From Francisella sp. SYW-9 (GTDB lineage Bacteria > Pseudomonadota > Gammaproteobacteria > Francisellales > Francisellaceae), in NCBI RefSeq assembly GCF_008711465.1, contig NZ_VXKQ01000009.1, positions 62,001 through 126,000 of the forward strand: a DNA stretch of 64,000 nt, given 5' to 3'. Shown piece after piece: positions 45,463-55,498 of this stretch; position 1 is the stretch's first letter, and every line of letters starts with the position of its first letter. The notes below the pieces were generated by a model. The model searched no databases. It worked only from the letters and a program-made list of their open reading frames with translations, and was not told the origin of the DNA. The translations under genes and the position numbers were made by a program.

Positions 45463-46365
45463 TTAACTCTCCAATATTTCATATGCGCCCAATTCTATCA
45501 TTTTTTGGGCTAATTGTTTACCTAGGGCTGATGGATCTTTTCCCAAAGTAGAGTGTCTTAACACTCGATCGCCATTACTACTAGCAACCATTGCTGTGAG
45601 AGTTATTTGCTTATCTATAATTTGTGCATAAGCCCCTATAGCCACATGACAACCACCTTTGAGCTCTTCATTGAAAGCCCGTTCAGCACTAGCAACAATA
45701 TGACTTTCTGCACAGTTAAGCCTTTGTAAAACTTCAAGAAGCTCTTTATTTTTTTCCAAAGCCTCTATAACCACTATACCTTGACCTACAGCTGGTAATG
45801 ATATCTCTGTTGGGATAAATTGTTTTATTCTATTTTGTAGCTCTAAACGAATAAGTCCTGCGCCTGCTAGAATTATTGCATCATAATTTTTAGCATCTAA
45901 TTTTGCTAATCTTGTTTGGACATTACCTCTTAGCTCTTTTATCACAAGATCTTTTCTATAATTAAGTAGCTGTGCTTTGCGACGTAAGCTAGATGTCCCA
46001 ACAACCGCGCCTTTAGGAAGATCATCTATAGAGCTATAGTTATTTGAAACAAATGCATCGCGAGGATCTTCTCTTGGCATAAAGCTTGCAAGACAAAAAC
46101 CTTCTGGTAACTCATATGGAACATCCTTAAGAGAATGCACAGCTATATTAGCTTTATTATTTTGCATCGCAATTTCTAACTCTTTCATAAAAAGGGCCTT
46201 ACCACCAATCTTATTAAGAGGTTTATCAAGAATGATATCACCTTGGGTTTTCATTGTACTAATTTGACAAGGGATATTTAACTCTTTCTCTAGTCTGTCT
46301 TTGACAAAGTTTGTCTGCCATAGGGCTAGCTTACTATCTCTACTAGCTATGATTATTTCTTTCAT
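45463..46365 (-). CDS. hemC: Hydroxymethylbilane synthase
   Basis: Polymerises four porphobilinogens in haem synthesis. A 300-residue protein with the N-terminal ASRDSKLALWQT, substrate loop TSSLRRKAQLLNYR and ELRGNVQTRLAKLD. The dipyrromethane cofactor is bound by the cysteine in ELKGGCHVAIGAY. Start overlaps the esterase stop by 4 bases. hemD does not follow. Confidence 0.97.
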   Translation of the reverse strand: MKEIIIASRDSKLALWQTNFVKDRLEKELNIPCQISTMKTQGDIILDKPLNKIGGKALFMKELEIAMQNNKANIAVHSLKDVPYELPEGFCLASFMPREDPRDAFVSNNYSSIDDLPKGAVVGTSSLRRKAQLLNYRKDLVIKELRGNVQTRLAKLDAKNYDAIILAGAGLIRLELQNRIKQFIPTEISLPAVGQGIVVIEALEKNKELLEVLQRLNCAESHIVASAERAFNEELKGGCHVAIGAYAQIIDKQITLTAMVASSNGDRVLRHSTLGKDPSALGKQLAQKMIELGAYEILES

Positions 46366-47030
46366 ATATTAAATGCTTTTGCTATAAAATTAGATATATC
46401 TTTTATTTCTTCTATGCATACTGAATGCTGCATACCTGAGTAACGCTTATATTCATTACTAAAGCCATTATCACTAAGCTTAGAGGATAGATCTTGACCT
46501 AATACTTCAGGTAATACATGATCATGAGTACCATGACATATCAATATTGCAGCATCTTTATTTACTTCTGTAATATTATTTTTAAACTCATCCCAAGCAG
46601 GTAAATACGTTGATAATGCCATTAAACCCGCAAATTTTCGCTTAGATAAAATAGTTGCATAAGTTGCAATGACACCACCTTGTGAAAAACCAGCTAAGAT
46701 AATATTCTCACTAGCAATACCTTGACTAACTTGCCCATCTATTAAATTGTTTAGCTTTTCGATTGAAGTATTTATACCTTGAACATCTACAACTCTATTT
46801 AAGCTATCTGCATCTAATGACTTAATGTCATACCAAGCTCTCATCTGCATGCCCATATTTATGGTCACAGGCATTACATCTGCATGGGGGAAGATAAAAC
46901 GAATGTTTTCAACAGACACATCAAGATGATTAACAATATCAACAAAATCATGGCCATCAGCACCAAGACCATGTAACCAAATAACACAAAACTGAGCTTT
47001 ATCTTTTGGCTCTACTAACTCATAATTCAT
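46362..47030 (-). CDS. Carboxylesterase/acyl-protein-thioesterase-like serine hydrolase (FTT258-like)
   Basis: A 222-residue alpha/beta hydrolase of the APT1/phospholipase-carboxylesterase family. Catalytic serine in GFSQGG (about residue 116), aspartate in CHGTHDHVLPE, and histidine in GMQHSVC; the oxyanion stretch is WLHGLGADGHDF. From memory it is very close to Francisella FTT258, a studied esterase with the same length. Natural substrate uncertain. It precedes hemC with a 4-base overlap. Confidence 0.93.
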   Translation of the reverse strand: MNYELVEPKDKAQFCVIWLHGLGADGHDFVDIVNHLDVSVENIRFIFPHADVMPVTINMGMQMRAWYDIKSLDADSLNRVVDVQGINTSIEKLNNLIDGQVSQGIASENIILAGFSQGGVIATYATILSKRKFAGLMALSTYLPAWDEFKNNITEVNKDAAILICHGTHDHVLPEVLGQDLSSKLSDNGFSNEYKRYSGMQHSVCIEEIKDISNFIAKAFNI

Positions 47031-47140
47031 ATTTTTCTTAAAATTCTAAATAACTATCGAAATGATACATTAATTTATACTATTTATTAACTACTAGAGA
47101 ACATAAATAATATCAAAAAGCCTTACACTCTAAGCAATTC

Positions 47141-47355
47141 TGTGGGGAAAACAATTATTCACAACCATTGTGGATAAGTATGTTTATATGTATATGAAAC
47201 TTCTGTGTGAAATCTTTAACTATCTTTTGGTGAAATAAACTTCACCACTCCAAAAGCCTTATAAATCAATACATACAGCATTTCAGATAAATATAAATAA
47301 ATACTCTTTTTGATTTTTCACAACCTGTGGATAAAACTGTGGGTTTATTGTTAGA
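47141..47355. promoter_or_regulatory. Cluster of DnaA boxes in an intergenic gap
   Basis: The gap 47031-47361 holds no gene. It carries two perfect TTATCCACA boxes (47177-47169 and 47334-47326, both on the minus strand), one TTATTCACA (47155-47163), and several one-mismatch sites (47141-47149, 47314-47322, and TGTGGTTAA near 47357). An AT-rich stretch (about 47265-47310) lies between the two perfect boxes. The pairs face each other, as in origin or titration regions. No dnaA, gyrB or mnmG gene is near, so its role is open. Confidence 0.6.
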
Positions 47356-47361
47356 ATGTGG

Positions 47362-49218
47362 TTAACTTTCTTCTATAACCTTAAAGAAAGCTTCTTGTGT
47401 TACAAGGTTTACAGAGGTGTTTTGTAATTTTAAAATATCATTTAATTCATACTTGCCACTTACAGAAAGTTTTTTAGTCATTGCCAAATCTGCTATAGAA
47501 ACCATCAGGCGACCTCTTTCTAATTTTTCGATCACAGTTGCTTCAAATTCTAAATTTGGATTCTGCGATAAATAAACTAACTTCCAATGCGAATTAGAAA
47601 AACGTTCAGTCTGTCTATTTGTCCGAATAGGAATATCAACTTGTGCAATTATATTATCAACTTCTTCTGCTTGTAATAGTGTTTCTTGACTTAAGAAGTT
47701 TCTAAGCTGATAGTGAACAAGTAAGTCAAGGTACCTTCTTAATGGGCTTGTTACCTGTACATAAGTATTTAAACCCATGCCAGCATGTATTGAAGGAGTT
47801 GTTGAGTACTTACCTCTTTGTAGCTTCTTGCGTGTAGCAAACATATCTGCAATTGAATTAAGACTATATAAGTGCTCCTGCTCTAGGTCATGTTCAGGTT
47901 GGGTTGAAAAAGGCACTGCAATATTGTTTTCTATACAAAACTGACCTATAGCAACACCTGCCATTAGCATAGTATCTCTTATAAGAGTTCTTGAATTTAA
48001 TCTTGGTAAATCTGTTAACTTAACATTTTTATCCCCATCAAGGCTTATCTTAATTTCAGGGAAATCAAGCTCTACAGCTTTTTGAGACAAGCGCTTCTGT
48101 GTAAAGTATTTTGCATAAGCAACTATATTTCCAAGCTCTAAATCTTCGATATGCTCCTCTGCAAATTCATATGAATGTCTTGTTACTTTTATCTTACTAA
48201 AACATATTTCAATATCGTGGATATCTCCTTGCTCACTAACTCTAAAGCCTACAGATAACGCTGAGGAAATATCTTGTAACCCTAACCCTAACTCTTCAGT
48301 CGCTTTTTGAGGCAGCATAGAAACTATCTTTTCTGGAACATAAAGGTTTGAACCTCTTGCTCTTGCTTCTAAGTCTACCTCGTCACCAAAACTTATACTT
48401 GATGATGGATCTGCTATATGCACCCACATTTTATTTCTATCTGAATCCCAGCTTATTGCATCATCAGGATCATTACTGCCCTCATCATCAATTGCATAAG
48501 CTGTTAAATATGTTAGATCGACTCTATCAGTATCCGAAGTAGAATTATATACAAATTCCGCAGGGTTACTTTCAAGTTCTGCTTTGTATCTATACAAATA
48601 TGGATTATAGAACTCATCCCAATAGCCTACATCTAGCAAAAGCTTGTAAGCACTATTTTCAGACTCTTCCATATTAAGATATTTAAATAAGCGACAATTT
48701 GGGGTTTTTAATGTTGCAAGAGCAGCAATCTCTTTCAAGAATTTCTCATCCTCTGGAGCATAACTTTTTTGTTTTACTCGTTCTACAAAATCATTTAGTT
48801 CTTGCTCTTTCTTTTGCTTTTCTTGTCTTTCTTTAACAATTGCATCACGCTCATTTGAAGAATGGATAACTATGTTAAAATCATCATCAAAGCTAAAATA
48901 TTCACCCTGAGATACCAGTAGCCATACAGTATAAGCTTCATTTATACCGACATTCTCAAATAAAAGCTCACATAACTCTTCTATATTCGTACGCTCTTGC
49001 TCTTGTAGTAACTCCCAAGTCATTGCTAACTCAGGGATATTCAGCTGTTCTAAACTATCAAGTTCAAAATCACGATCTGCTTGTACTAATAATTGAACAT
49101 TTTTAGGTGGTAACTTTATATTCTTACCATCAAGAATCTCAATCTCTATTTTTTTATCTAAAATACTAATAACCTTAGCAGGCTTTGACTTAAAAATAAC
49201 TAAAGAATTTTTTTGCAT
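47362..49218 (-). CDS. RNase II-family (RNB domain) exoribonuclease
   Basis: A 618-residue 3'-5' exonuclease. N-terminal part reads as an OB-like and helical region, residues 230-530 are the RNB domain, with catalytic aspartates in YAIDDEGSNDPDDAISW, and HIADPSSSISFGDEVD typical of RNase II/VacB. The motif SPLRRYLDLLVHYQL closes the RNB region. The usual C-terminal S1 domain is short. I do not choose between rnb and a paralogue. Starts 29 bases after the aspS stop. Confidence 0.9.
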   Translation of the reverse strand: MQKNSLVIFKSKPAKVISILDKKIEIEILDGKNIKLPPKNVQLLVQADRDFELDSLEQLNIPELAMTWELLQEQERTNIEELCELLFENVGINEAYTVWLLVSQGEYFSFDDDFNIVIHSSNERDAIVKERQEKQKKEQELNDFVERVKQKSYAPEDEKFLKEIAALATLKTPNCRLFKYLNMEESENSAYKLLLDVGYWDEFYNPYLYRYKAELESNPAEFVYNSTSDTDRVDLTYLTAYAIDDEGSNDPDDAISWDSDRNKMWVHIADPSSSISFGDEVDLEARARGSNLYVPEKIVSMLPQKATEELGLGLQDISSALSVGFRVSEQGDIHDIEICFSKIKVTRHSYEFAEEHIEDLELGNIVAYAKYFTQKRLSQKAVELDFPEIKISLDGDKNVKLTDLPRLNSRTLIRDTMLMAGVAIGQFCIENNIAVPFSTQPEHDLEQEHLYSLNSIADMFATRKKLQRGKYSTTPSIHAGMGLNTYVQVTSPLRRYLDLLVHYQLRNFLSQETLLQAEEVDNIIAQVDIPIRTNRQTERFSNSHWKLVYLSQNPNLEFEATVIEKLERGRLMVSIADLAMTKKLSVSGKYELNDILKLQNTSVNLVTQEAFFKVIEES

Positions 49219-49247
49219 GAAAAATTTATTTTAATAGTTGATTAGTT

Positions 49248-51023
49248 TTATTTTGACTCTTCTTTCTTAACAGCTATACCTAGCTCATTAAGTTGCTCTA
49301 AAGAAACTGTAGATGGTGCCTCTGTCATTAAGCAGCTTGCAGTTTGAGTTTTAGGAAATGCTATTACATCACGGATATTTGTAGTACCTGTAAGTAGCAT
49401 AATCAATCTATCAACACCAAATGCGATACCTCCATGAATAGGAGTTCCATAAGATAATGCATCAAGCATAAAACCAAATTTTTCACGAGCTTCTTCATCA
49501 GAAATTCCAAGTAAGTTAAATACTTTAGCTTGGATATCTTGTTTATGGATACGAATAGATCCACCACCAACTTCATAACCGTTGATTACCATATCGTATG
49601 CTCTAGACATTAGTTTCTCTGGGTCGGTACTTATAAGTTCTTCAACAGATTCAACACTTGGAGCTGTAAATGGATGATGCATTGCATATAAACGCTCATC
49701 ATCTTTTTCAAACATAGGGAAATCAACGACCCATAAAGGAGCCCACTGCTTATCAAATAACTCTAAATCTTCACCTATTTTAACTCTTAAAGCACCCATT
49801 GAATCATTTACGATTTTAGCTTTCGCTGCGCCAAAGAATAAAATATCACCTTCTTGTGCACCAGTCTTTTCAATTACCTTAAATAGAGCATCTTCAGAGA
49901 TGTTTTTTACAATTGGAGATTGAAGACCATCTTTACCTTGAGATAGAGAATTTATCTTAATATATGCAAGACCTCTTGCCCCATAAATACCAACAAACTT
50001 AGTATAATCATCTAGGTTCTTACGAGTAAACTTCTCATTGCCATTTGCAACTCTCATCGCTATTACACGCGACTCTGGATCGTTTGCTGGTCCAGAGAAA
50101 ACCTTAAACTCTTCGTTTTTCATTTCCTCTTTGATATTTACAAACTCTAGAGGAATTCTTAGATCAGGCTTATCCGAACCATATTTATCCATAGCATCAG
50201 CAAAGCTTAATACTTGGAATGGCGTATTAAACTCAACTCCAATAGTCTCTTTAAATAATCCAGAGATCATTTTTTCCATAGTAGACATAATAAAAGCCTC
50301 ATCGATAAATGAAGCCTCAATATCTATCTGTGTGAATTCTGGTTGCCTATCTGCTCTTAGATCTTCATCACGGAAACATTTAACAATTTGATAATATCTG
50401 TCAAATCCAGATACCATTAAAAGTTGCTTAAATAACTGTGGTGATTGAGGAAGAGCATAAAACCTACCATTGAAATTACGGCTTGGCACAAGATAATCTC
50501 TAGCACCCTCTGGGGTAGCTTTTGTTAAAAATGGAGTTTCTATATCTAAAAAGCCATTATCATCCAAAAAGTTACGCACATAACGAATAGCTTTTGAACG
50601 TGTAATTAATTTATTTTGCATTTCTGGACGACGTAAATCTATATAACGATACTTCAATTTGATGTCTTCTCCAGTTGCTTGGAAATCATCTAATTGAAAA
50701 GGAATAGTTTTAGATTTATTGATAACTTCAATAGTATCGCCTATGATCTCTATTTTACCACTTGCTAGGTTCTTATTTTCTTGTCCTTCAGGTCTTAGAT
50801 TTACTACACCCTCTGCTTGAATTACATACTCAGATCTTACACTATCAGCTACACTAAAGTTAGAATTATCTGGATTAAAAACCAACTGAACTAAACCAGT
50901 TCTATCTCTAATATCTAAAAAAATAACCCCACCATGATCGCGGCGTCTATGCACCCAACCACAAACCGTAACTTTTTGATTCTCTAACTTCTCATTGATA
51001 TCTGAACTATAGTGCGTTCTCAT
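49248..51023 (-). CDS. aspS: Aspartate--tRNA ligase, bacterial type
   Basis: Class II synthetase of 591 residues. The N-terminal OB anticodon domain has [18 protein letters not shown]. Motif 2 ([19 protein letters not shown]) and motif 3 ([15 protein letters not shown]) are intact, and a GAD insertion occupies about residues 290-420. Length equals the E. coli enzyme (590). It leads the minus-strand run aspS-RNase, divergent from the GNAT-nitrilase gene. Confidence 0.97.
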   Translation of the reverse strand: MRTHYSSDINEKLENQKVTVCGWVHRRRDHGGVIFLDIRDRTGLVQLVFNPDNSNFSVADSVRSEYVIQAEGVVNLRPEGQENKNLASGKIEIIGDTIEVINKSKTIPFQLDDFQATGEDIKLKYRYIDLRRPEMQNKLITRSKAIRYVRNFLDDNGFLDIETPFLTKATPEGARDYLVPSRNFNGRFYALPQSPQLFKQLLMVSGFDRYYQIVKCFRDEDLRADRQPEFTQIDIEASFIDEAFIMSTMEKMISGLFKETIGVEFNTPFQVLSFADAMDKYGSDKPDLRIPLEFVNIKEEMKNEEFKVFSGPANDPESRVIAMRVANGNEKFTRKNLDDYTKFVGIYGARGLAYIKINSLSQGKDGLQSPIVKNISEDALFKVIEKTGAQEGDILFFGAAKAKIVNDSMGALRVKIGEDLELFDKQWAPLWVVDFPMFEKDDERLYAMHHPFTAPSVESVEELISTDPEKLMSRAYDMVINGYEVGGGSIRIHKQDIQAKVFNLLGISDEEAREKFGFMLDALSYGTPIHGGIAFGVDRLIMLLTGTTNIRDVIAFPKTQTASCLMTEAPSTVSLEQLNELGIAVKKEESK

Positions 51024-51193
51024 TTAAACTAACCCTTTAAAATTTTTTATTATAAATAAAACAGACAAAATTTAATCATCATATTATAGCAAGAAATAAT
51101 AAAGAAGACTAAATTTGAGCAAAATCTTTACAAAATAAAATTTATAATAATATACTTTGTAATAACCATGACTTTTATTAGAACTTATAGAAC

Positions 51194-52717
51194 ATGCAAA
51201 ACATAGAAAATATTAAGTTAGACTTTTTAAGTTTAGATGACTATCAAGAGCTTAAAGAAGCAATGATTGAGGTTTATAACAATGTCAGAAACCCATACTG
51301 GGAAAACCATGAAATAAACACTTTGATAAAGAAATTCCCCGAAGGTCAAGTTGTTATAAAAGTTAATGATCAACTTGCAGGCTGTGCATTATCAATTATT
51401 GTAGACTATAAGAAGTTTGGCCATAAGCATACATATAGAAAGATAACTGGAAATGACACCTTCAATACCCATGATGATAATGGTGATGTTTTATATGGTA
51501 TAGATCTATTTGTTAAACCTGAATTTAGAGGTATGCGTTTAGGACGTAGATTATATGACTATAGAAAAGACTTATGTGAAAGATTAAATTTAAAAAGTAT
51601 AATTTTTGGTGGTCGAATACCTGGGTATCATGAATATGCTGATAAAATGTCGCCTCAACAGTATATAAATAAACTTAAAAGACAAGAACTACACGACCCT
51701 GTTCTACGTTTCCAATTAAGTAATGATTTTCAGCCAGTTAGGATTATCAAATCATACTTAGATGGAGATACTGAATCTAATGATTATGCTGTTCTACTAA
51801 AATGGACAAACATCTACTATGAAGAAGAGCAGAAAGAAGCCGCCCCTATTAAAAAAGATGTTCGTTTAGGATTAATCCAATGGCAAATGCGACCATATAA
51901 AGGTCTTGATGAACTAATGCAACATGCTGAGTATTTTGTAAATGCAGTATCAAACTACAGATCTGATTTTGCATTATTCCCAGAGTTCTTCAATGCTCCA
52001 TTGATGGCGGAAAATAATCATTTATCAGAACCTGAAGCAATTAGAGAACTTGCAAAACACACCCAATTTATCACTGATAAATTTTCTGAATTTGCCGTTA
52101 CATATAATATAAATATCATAACAGGAAGCATGCCAGAGATGAAAGGTGAGCGACTATACAATGTTGGTTACCTATGTCGTAGAGATGGTACAGTAGAAAA
52201 ATATGAGAAACTTCATGTAACACCTGATGAGGCTATGGTTTGGGGGCTTCAAGGAGGTAGTAAACTAGAAGTGTTTGATACTGACTGTGGAAAAATAGGT
52301 ATCCTAATTTGTTATGATTCAGAGTTTCCAGAGCTAAGTAGAATACTTGCTGAAGATGGTATGGATATTCTTTTTGTCCCTTTCCTAACAGATACACAAA
52401 ATGGCTTCTCTAGAGTTAGAAACTGTGCTCAAGCAAGAGCTATTGAGAATGAGTGTTATGTTGCTATTGCTGGTAGTGTTGGTAACCTACCCAATGTACA
52501 TAATATGGATATCCAATATGCTCAATCAATGGTATTTACACCTTGTGATTTTGCTTTCCCAGCTACAGGGATAAAAGCTGAGACAACTCCAAATACTGAG
52601 ATGATTTTAATTGTTGATGTTGATATTAATCTTTTACGTGAGCTTAACCAATTTGGTAGTGTTAAAAACCTAAGAGATAGACGTAAAGATCTATATACAT
52701 TAAAACGTAGTGACTAA
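51194..52717 (+). CDS. GNAT acetyltransferase fused to a nitrilase-superfamily amidohydrolase
   Basis: A 507-residue two-domain protein. Residues 10-190 form a GNAT domain with the acetyl-CoA loop PEFRGMRLGRRLYDYRKDLC. Residues 225-500 form a carbon-nitrogen hydrolase with the catalytic triad glutamate (FPEFFNAPL), lysine (YEKLHVTPDE) and cysteine (GILICYDSEFPELSR). The amide substrate is unknown; the fusion implies a link between acetylation and amide cleavage. Convergent with the POT transporter, with a 5-base gap. Confidence 0.92.
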   Translation: MQNIENIKLDFLSLDDYQELKEAMIEVYNNVRNPYWENHEINTLIKKFPEGQVVIKVNDQLAGCALSIIVDYKKFGHKHTYRKITGNDTFNTHDDNGDVLYGIDLFVKPEFRGMRLGRRLYDYRKDLCERLNLKSIIFGGRIPGYHEYADKMSPQQYINKLKRQELHDPVLRFQLSNDFQPVRIIKSYLDGDTESNDYAVLLKWTNIYYEEEQKEAAPIKKDVRLGLIQWQMRPYKGLDELMQHAEYFVNAVSNYRSDFALFPEFFNAPLMAENNHLSEPEAIRELAKHTQFITDKFSEFAVTYNINIITGSMPEMKGERLYNVGYLCRRDGTVEKYEKLHVTPDEAMVWGLQGGSKLEVFDTDCGKIGILICYDSEFPELSRILAEDGMDILFVPFLTDTQNGFSRVRNCAQARAIENECYVAIAGSVGNLPNVHNMDIQYAQSMVFTPCDFAFPATGIKAETTPNTEMILIVDVDINLLRELNQFGSVKNLRDRRKDLYTLKRSD

Positions 52718-52722
52718 AGAGA

Positions 52723-54183
52723 TCATGCTATTAGCTGTCTGAGTCTTCTATTTAAGTACGGTGATAAGATAAATAAAATAACTGCAGCACCACATCCAAG
52801 CAGAGTAAAATAGCCAAATGCTTTTGAGTAGGTATGTATTGTCTCAATAGGAGGAAGTGTCGCTGATTTACCATGACCACTAATTAATATCCCAAAACTT
52901 GCTGCTAAGAAATTAGCAAAAGCTGAACTCAAAACCCATACGCCCATAAAAAAGCCTACCATTCTTTTAGGAGATACTATACTCACCATTGCTAGGCCTA
53001 TTGGACCTATAAATAGCTCACCTAGAGCTTCAAAAAGATAACTTAAATTTATCCACCATGATGAAATAATACCGTTCTTAGCCGTCAAAGGAATAGCTAC
53101 AACCAAAATAAAGAACGAGAATCCCATTATAAATAATCCTTTAGCAAATTTAGTTGGATACGTATATGGATTTGTTCCATATTTACGACTTAAGTAAGTA
53201 TATACAGGGCCAAAAAGAATTATAAAGAAAGGCTCTACAGACTGATACGCACTAGCTGGGATACTAAATCCAAATATTACTCTATTAACATTTCTCTCTG
53301 TAAAGACATTCATCATTCCACCACTTTGTTGTAGCAAGATCATAAATATCATATAGAAAATTGTTAACGTTACCGTGATATATATCCTACTTCTATCATT
53401 AGCTTCCGAGATTCTCACAAAGTATAGAATTATTAGTAATGTAATTGCTCCTATTAGATATAAAACTCTACTCGCCCAAATAGGATAAGCAAGTAAAACA
53501 AAAATAAAGCCTATCAAGACAGCCAAACCTATAGCTATTGCTCCTGCAAATAGATATTTCTCTGCTATGGGTTTTGTGCTTTGTTTAATATCTTTATAAT
53601 GTTTTGAACCTTTTATAAATATTAATAGCCCGGCTAACATACCTAATCCGGCAATACCAAATGCTAGATTCCAACTAATTGTAACAGCTATATATGAGCA
53701 AACTATCGGCGCTGTTATAGCTCCGATATTCATACCTATATATAGTAAAGTGAAACCTTCATTTCTCTTATACTGAGTATTTGTAAAAAGTGTTCCTGTT
53801 ATAGCTCCGATACTAGGTTTAAATAAGCCTGTACCGATAATCACAAAGCTTAATCCTAAAAAGAAATATATATGCTGAGTATTTGGAATAATCATTACAA
53901 AATGTCCTAAAGCTATTAATAAAGCTCCTATAATTATTGAACGATATTGACCAATATACTTATCCGCAATAATACCCCCAACTATCGGAGTACCATACAC
54001 CATCGAAGCATATGCACCATAGATAAGGTATGTCTTAGCATCAGATATATCAAAAAACTTGAATAAATATAGAATTAATAATGCTGTGATTCCATAGTAA
54101 CTAAATCTCTCCCATAGACCAGCTAGGAAAAGATAAACCATTCCTTGAGGGTATTTAGACTGCTTGGTTGTAGTCAATGACAT
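52723..54183 (-). CDS. POT-family proton-coupled peptide transporter
   Basis: A 486-residue inner-membrane symporter with about 14 hydrophobic helices. The family signature ERFSYYG is near residue 21, and GTGLFKPSIGAITGTLF and the FYMGMNIGA-like LLYIGMNIGA block match the PTR2 signatures. It imports di- and tripeptides with protons. The ATG at 54183 is inside the end of the gamma-synthase gene (29-base overlap), with GGAGG as ribosome site, so it is translated from the methionine operon. Confidence 0.92.
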   Translation of the reverse strand: MSLTTTKQSKYPQGMVYLFLAGLWERFSYYGITALLILYLFKFFDISDAKTYLIYGAYASMVYGTPIVGGIIADKYIGQYRSIIIGALLIALGHFVMIIPNTQHIYFFLGLSFVIIGTGLFKPSIGAITGTLFTNTQYKRNEGFTLLYIGMNIGAITAPIVCSYIAVTISWNLAFGIAGLGMLAGLLIFIKGSKHYKDIKQSTKPIAEKYLFAGAIAIGLAVLIGFIFVLLAYPIWASRVLYLIGAITLLIILYFVRISEANDRSRIYITVTLTIFYMIFMILLQQSGGMMNVFTERNVNRVIFGFSIPASAYQSVEPFFIILFGPVYTYLSRKYGTNPYTYPTKFAKGLFIMGFSFFILVVAIPLTAKNGIISSWWINLSYLFEALGELFIGPIGLAMVSIVSPKRMVGFFMGVWVLSSAFANFLAASFGILISGHGKSATLPPIETIHTYSKAFGYFTLLGCGAAVILFILSPYLNRRLRQLIA

Positions 54184-55366
54184 CTATATTGCCCTCCCTT
54201 GTTGTTGCCTTTATAAGAGCTTGCTCTATATCATTTTTAAGATCCTCAACATCTTCTATACCTATTGAAAGCCTAATTAAACCATCACTTAGACCTTGCT
54301 CAAGTCTAACCTCTCTAGGGATTGATGAATGAGACATTAAAGCAGGAATTGATGATAAACTTTCAACTCCTCCAGCACTCACTGTTATAGCAAATAGCTT
54401 TAGCTCTTCTAAGAATGCTTTAGCTAAATTATCACTACCATTTAGCTCAAGGCTTAAAACCCCACCAAAACCTTTCATTTGCTCTTTTGCAAGATGATGA
54501 TCTGGACTACTTTCTAATCCTGGATAGTATACTTTCTTAACTAGTTCATGGTGCTCAAGCCATTTTGCTAGGGTCAAAGCATTATAATTATGTTGTCTTA
54601 CTCTTAGAGCCAATGTTCTTAGTCCTCTAGTAGCTAAGAAGCTATCAAATGGACTAGATACTGCTCCTCCAGCTAAATGAACAAGATCTAACTTTTCAAT
54701 TAATTCATCATTGTCTTTTACAACAACAATTCCACTAATCACATCAGAATGACCACTTATATATTTTGATGCTGAATGAATAACTATATCTGCACCAAAA
54801 GAGATAGGTTTTAAATTATAAGGAGTTGCAAAGGTATTATCAACAACCAGTATTAGATCATGCTTTTTACAAAACTGACCTAATCTTCTTAGATCAACTA
54901 CTCTTAATAACGGATTAGATGGTGTTTCAACCCATACCATTTTAGTATTTTCTCTAAGGTTTTCTTCTAAACTATCTAAATCACTTAGGTTAGCATATGT
55001 TGCTTGAAGACCTGATGAGTATTTTTTAACCTCTTCAAACAATCTATAAGTTCCACCATATAATGCATCAGTTGCTATTATATGACTATTTACTCCCAAA
55101 ATATCTAATACCGCATTAATTGCAGCAACTCCTGATGAAAAAGCATAGCCTTTTTTTGCACCCTCTAACTCTGCAACAGCCTGCTCATAACTAGATCTAG
55201 TAGGATTTCCTACTCTACCATATTCAAAAGCTTTTTCACCGCCTGGACTTTGTTGACGATAGACAGAAGAAGTATATATAGGCGTTGTTACAGCACCTGT
55301 TACTGAATCACCTGGATTACCTGCATGAACAGCTAGAGTATCAATTTTAGAATTTATAATGGTCAT
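54155..55366 (-). CDS. Cystathionine gamma-synthase/lyase family PLP enzyme
   Basis: A 403-residue trans-sulfuration enzyme. PLP lysine in HSASKYISGHSDVISG (about residue 200), with FSSGVAAINAVL and WVETPSNPLLRVVD as binding loops. The sequence cannot separate gamma-synthase (metB) from gamma-lyase or beta-lyase. The location just after a BHMT-like gene and behind a SAM-II-like element favours methionine supply. ATG at 55366 has a GGGAG site 7 bases upstream. POT transporter gene overlaps its end. Confidence 0.92.
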   Translation of the reverse strand: MTIINSKIDTLAVHAGNPGDSVTGAVTTPIYTSSVYRQQSPGGEKAFEYGRVGNPTRSSYEQAVAELEGAKKGYAFSSGVAAINAVLDILGVNSHIIATDALYGGTYRLFEEVKKYSSGLQATYANLSDLDSLEENLRENTKMVWVETPSNPLLRVVDLRRLGQFCKKHDLILVVDNTFATPYNLKPISFGADIVIHSASKYISGHSDVISGIVVVKDNDELIEKLDLVHLAGGAVSSPFDSFLATRGLRTLALRVRQHNYNALTLAKWLEHHELVKKVYYPGLESSPDHHLAKEQMKGFGGVLSLELNGSDNLAKAFLEELKLFAITVSAGGVESLSSIPALMSHSSIPREVRLEQGLSDGLIRLSIGIEDVEDLKNDIEQALIKATTREGNIDVIDYNQAV

Positions 55367-55390
55367 ATCTTTGCTCCCATAATTTTTAAT

Positions 55391-55478
55391 TGCTAAAACG
55401 ATGAGAACAATATTAATAATGTTTTCGCTTTAGCAGGTTTTATCTAGCGCCCGCAATTTGAAATAAATCAGCGCTTTT
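55391..55478 (-). promoter_or_regulatory. SAM-II-like riboswitch upstream of the gamma-synthase gene (copy 1)
   Basis: The minus strand has P1 arms AGCGC (55475-55471) and GCGCT (55450-55446), a conserved start CTGATTT and later ATTGC in the loop, then GATAAA and CCTGCTAAAG, in the order and spacing of the SAM-II consensus. A second structure is possible: TGCTAAAGCG (55435-55426) can pair with CGTTTTAGCA (55400-55391), so the aptamer 3' strand has an alternative partner. The start codon is 25 bases further on. Confidence 0.82.
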
Positions 55479-55498
55479 TAACTTAGTTTATTACTTTT

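Noticed and set aside
50038-50391. Plus-strand 117-codon frame opposite aspS
   Set aside because: It is fully within aspS, which is intact and highly conserved; no independent evidence for it was found.
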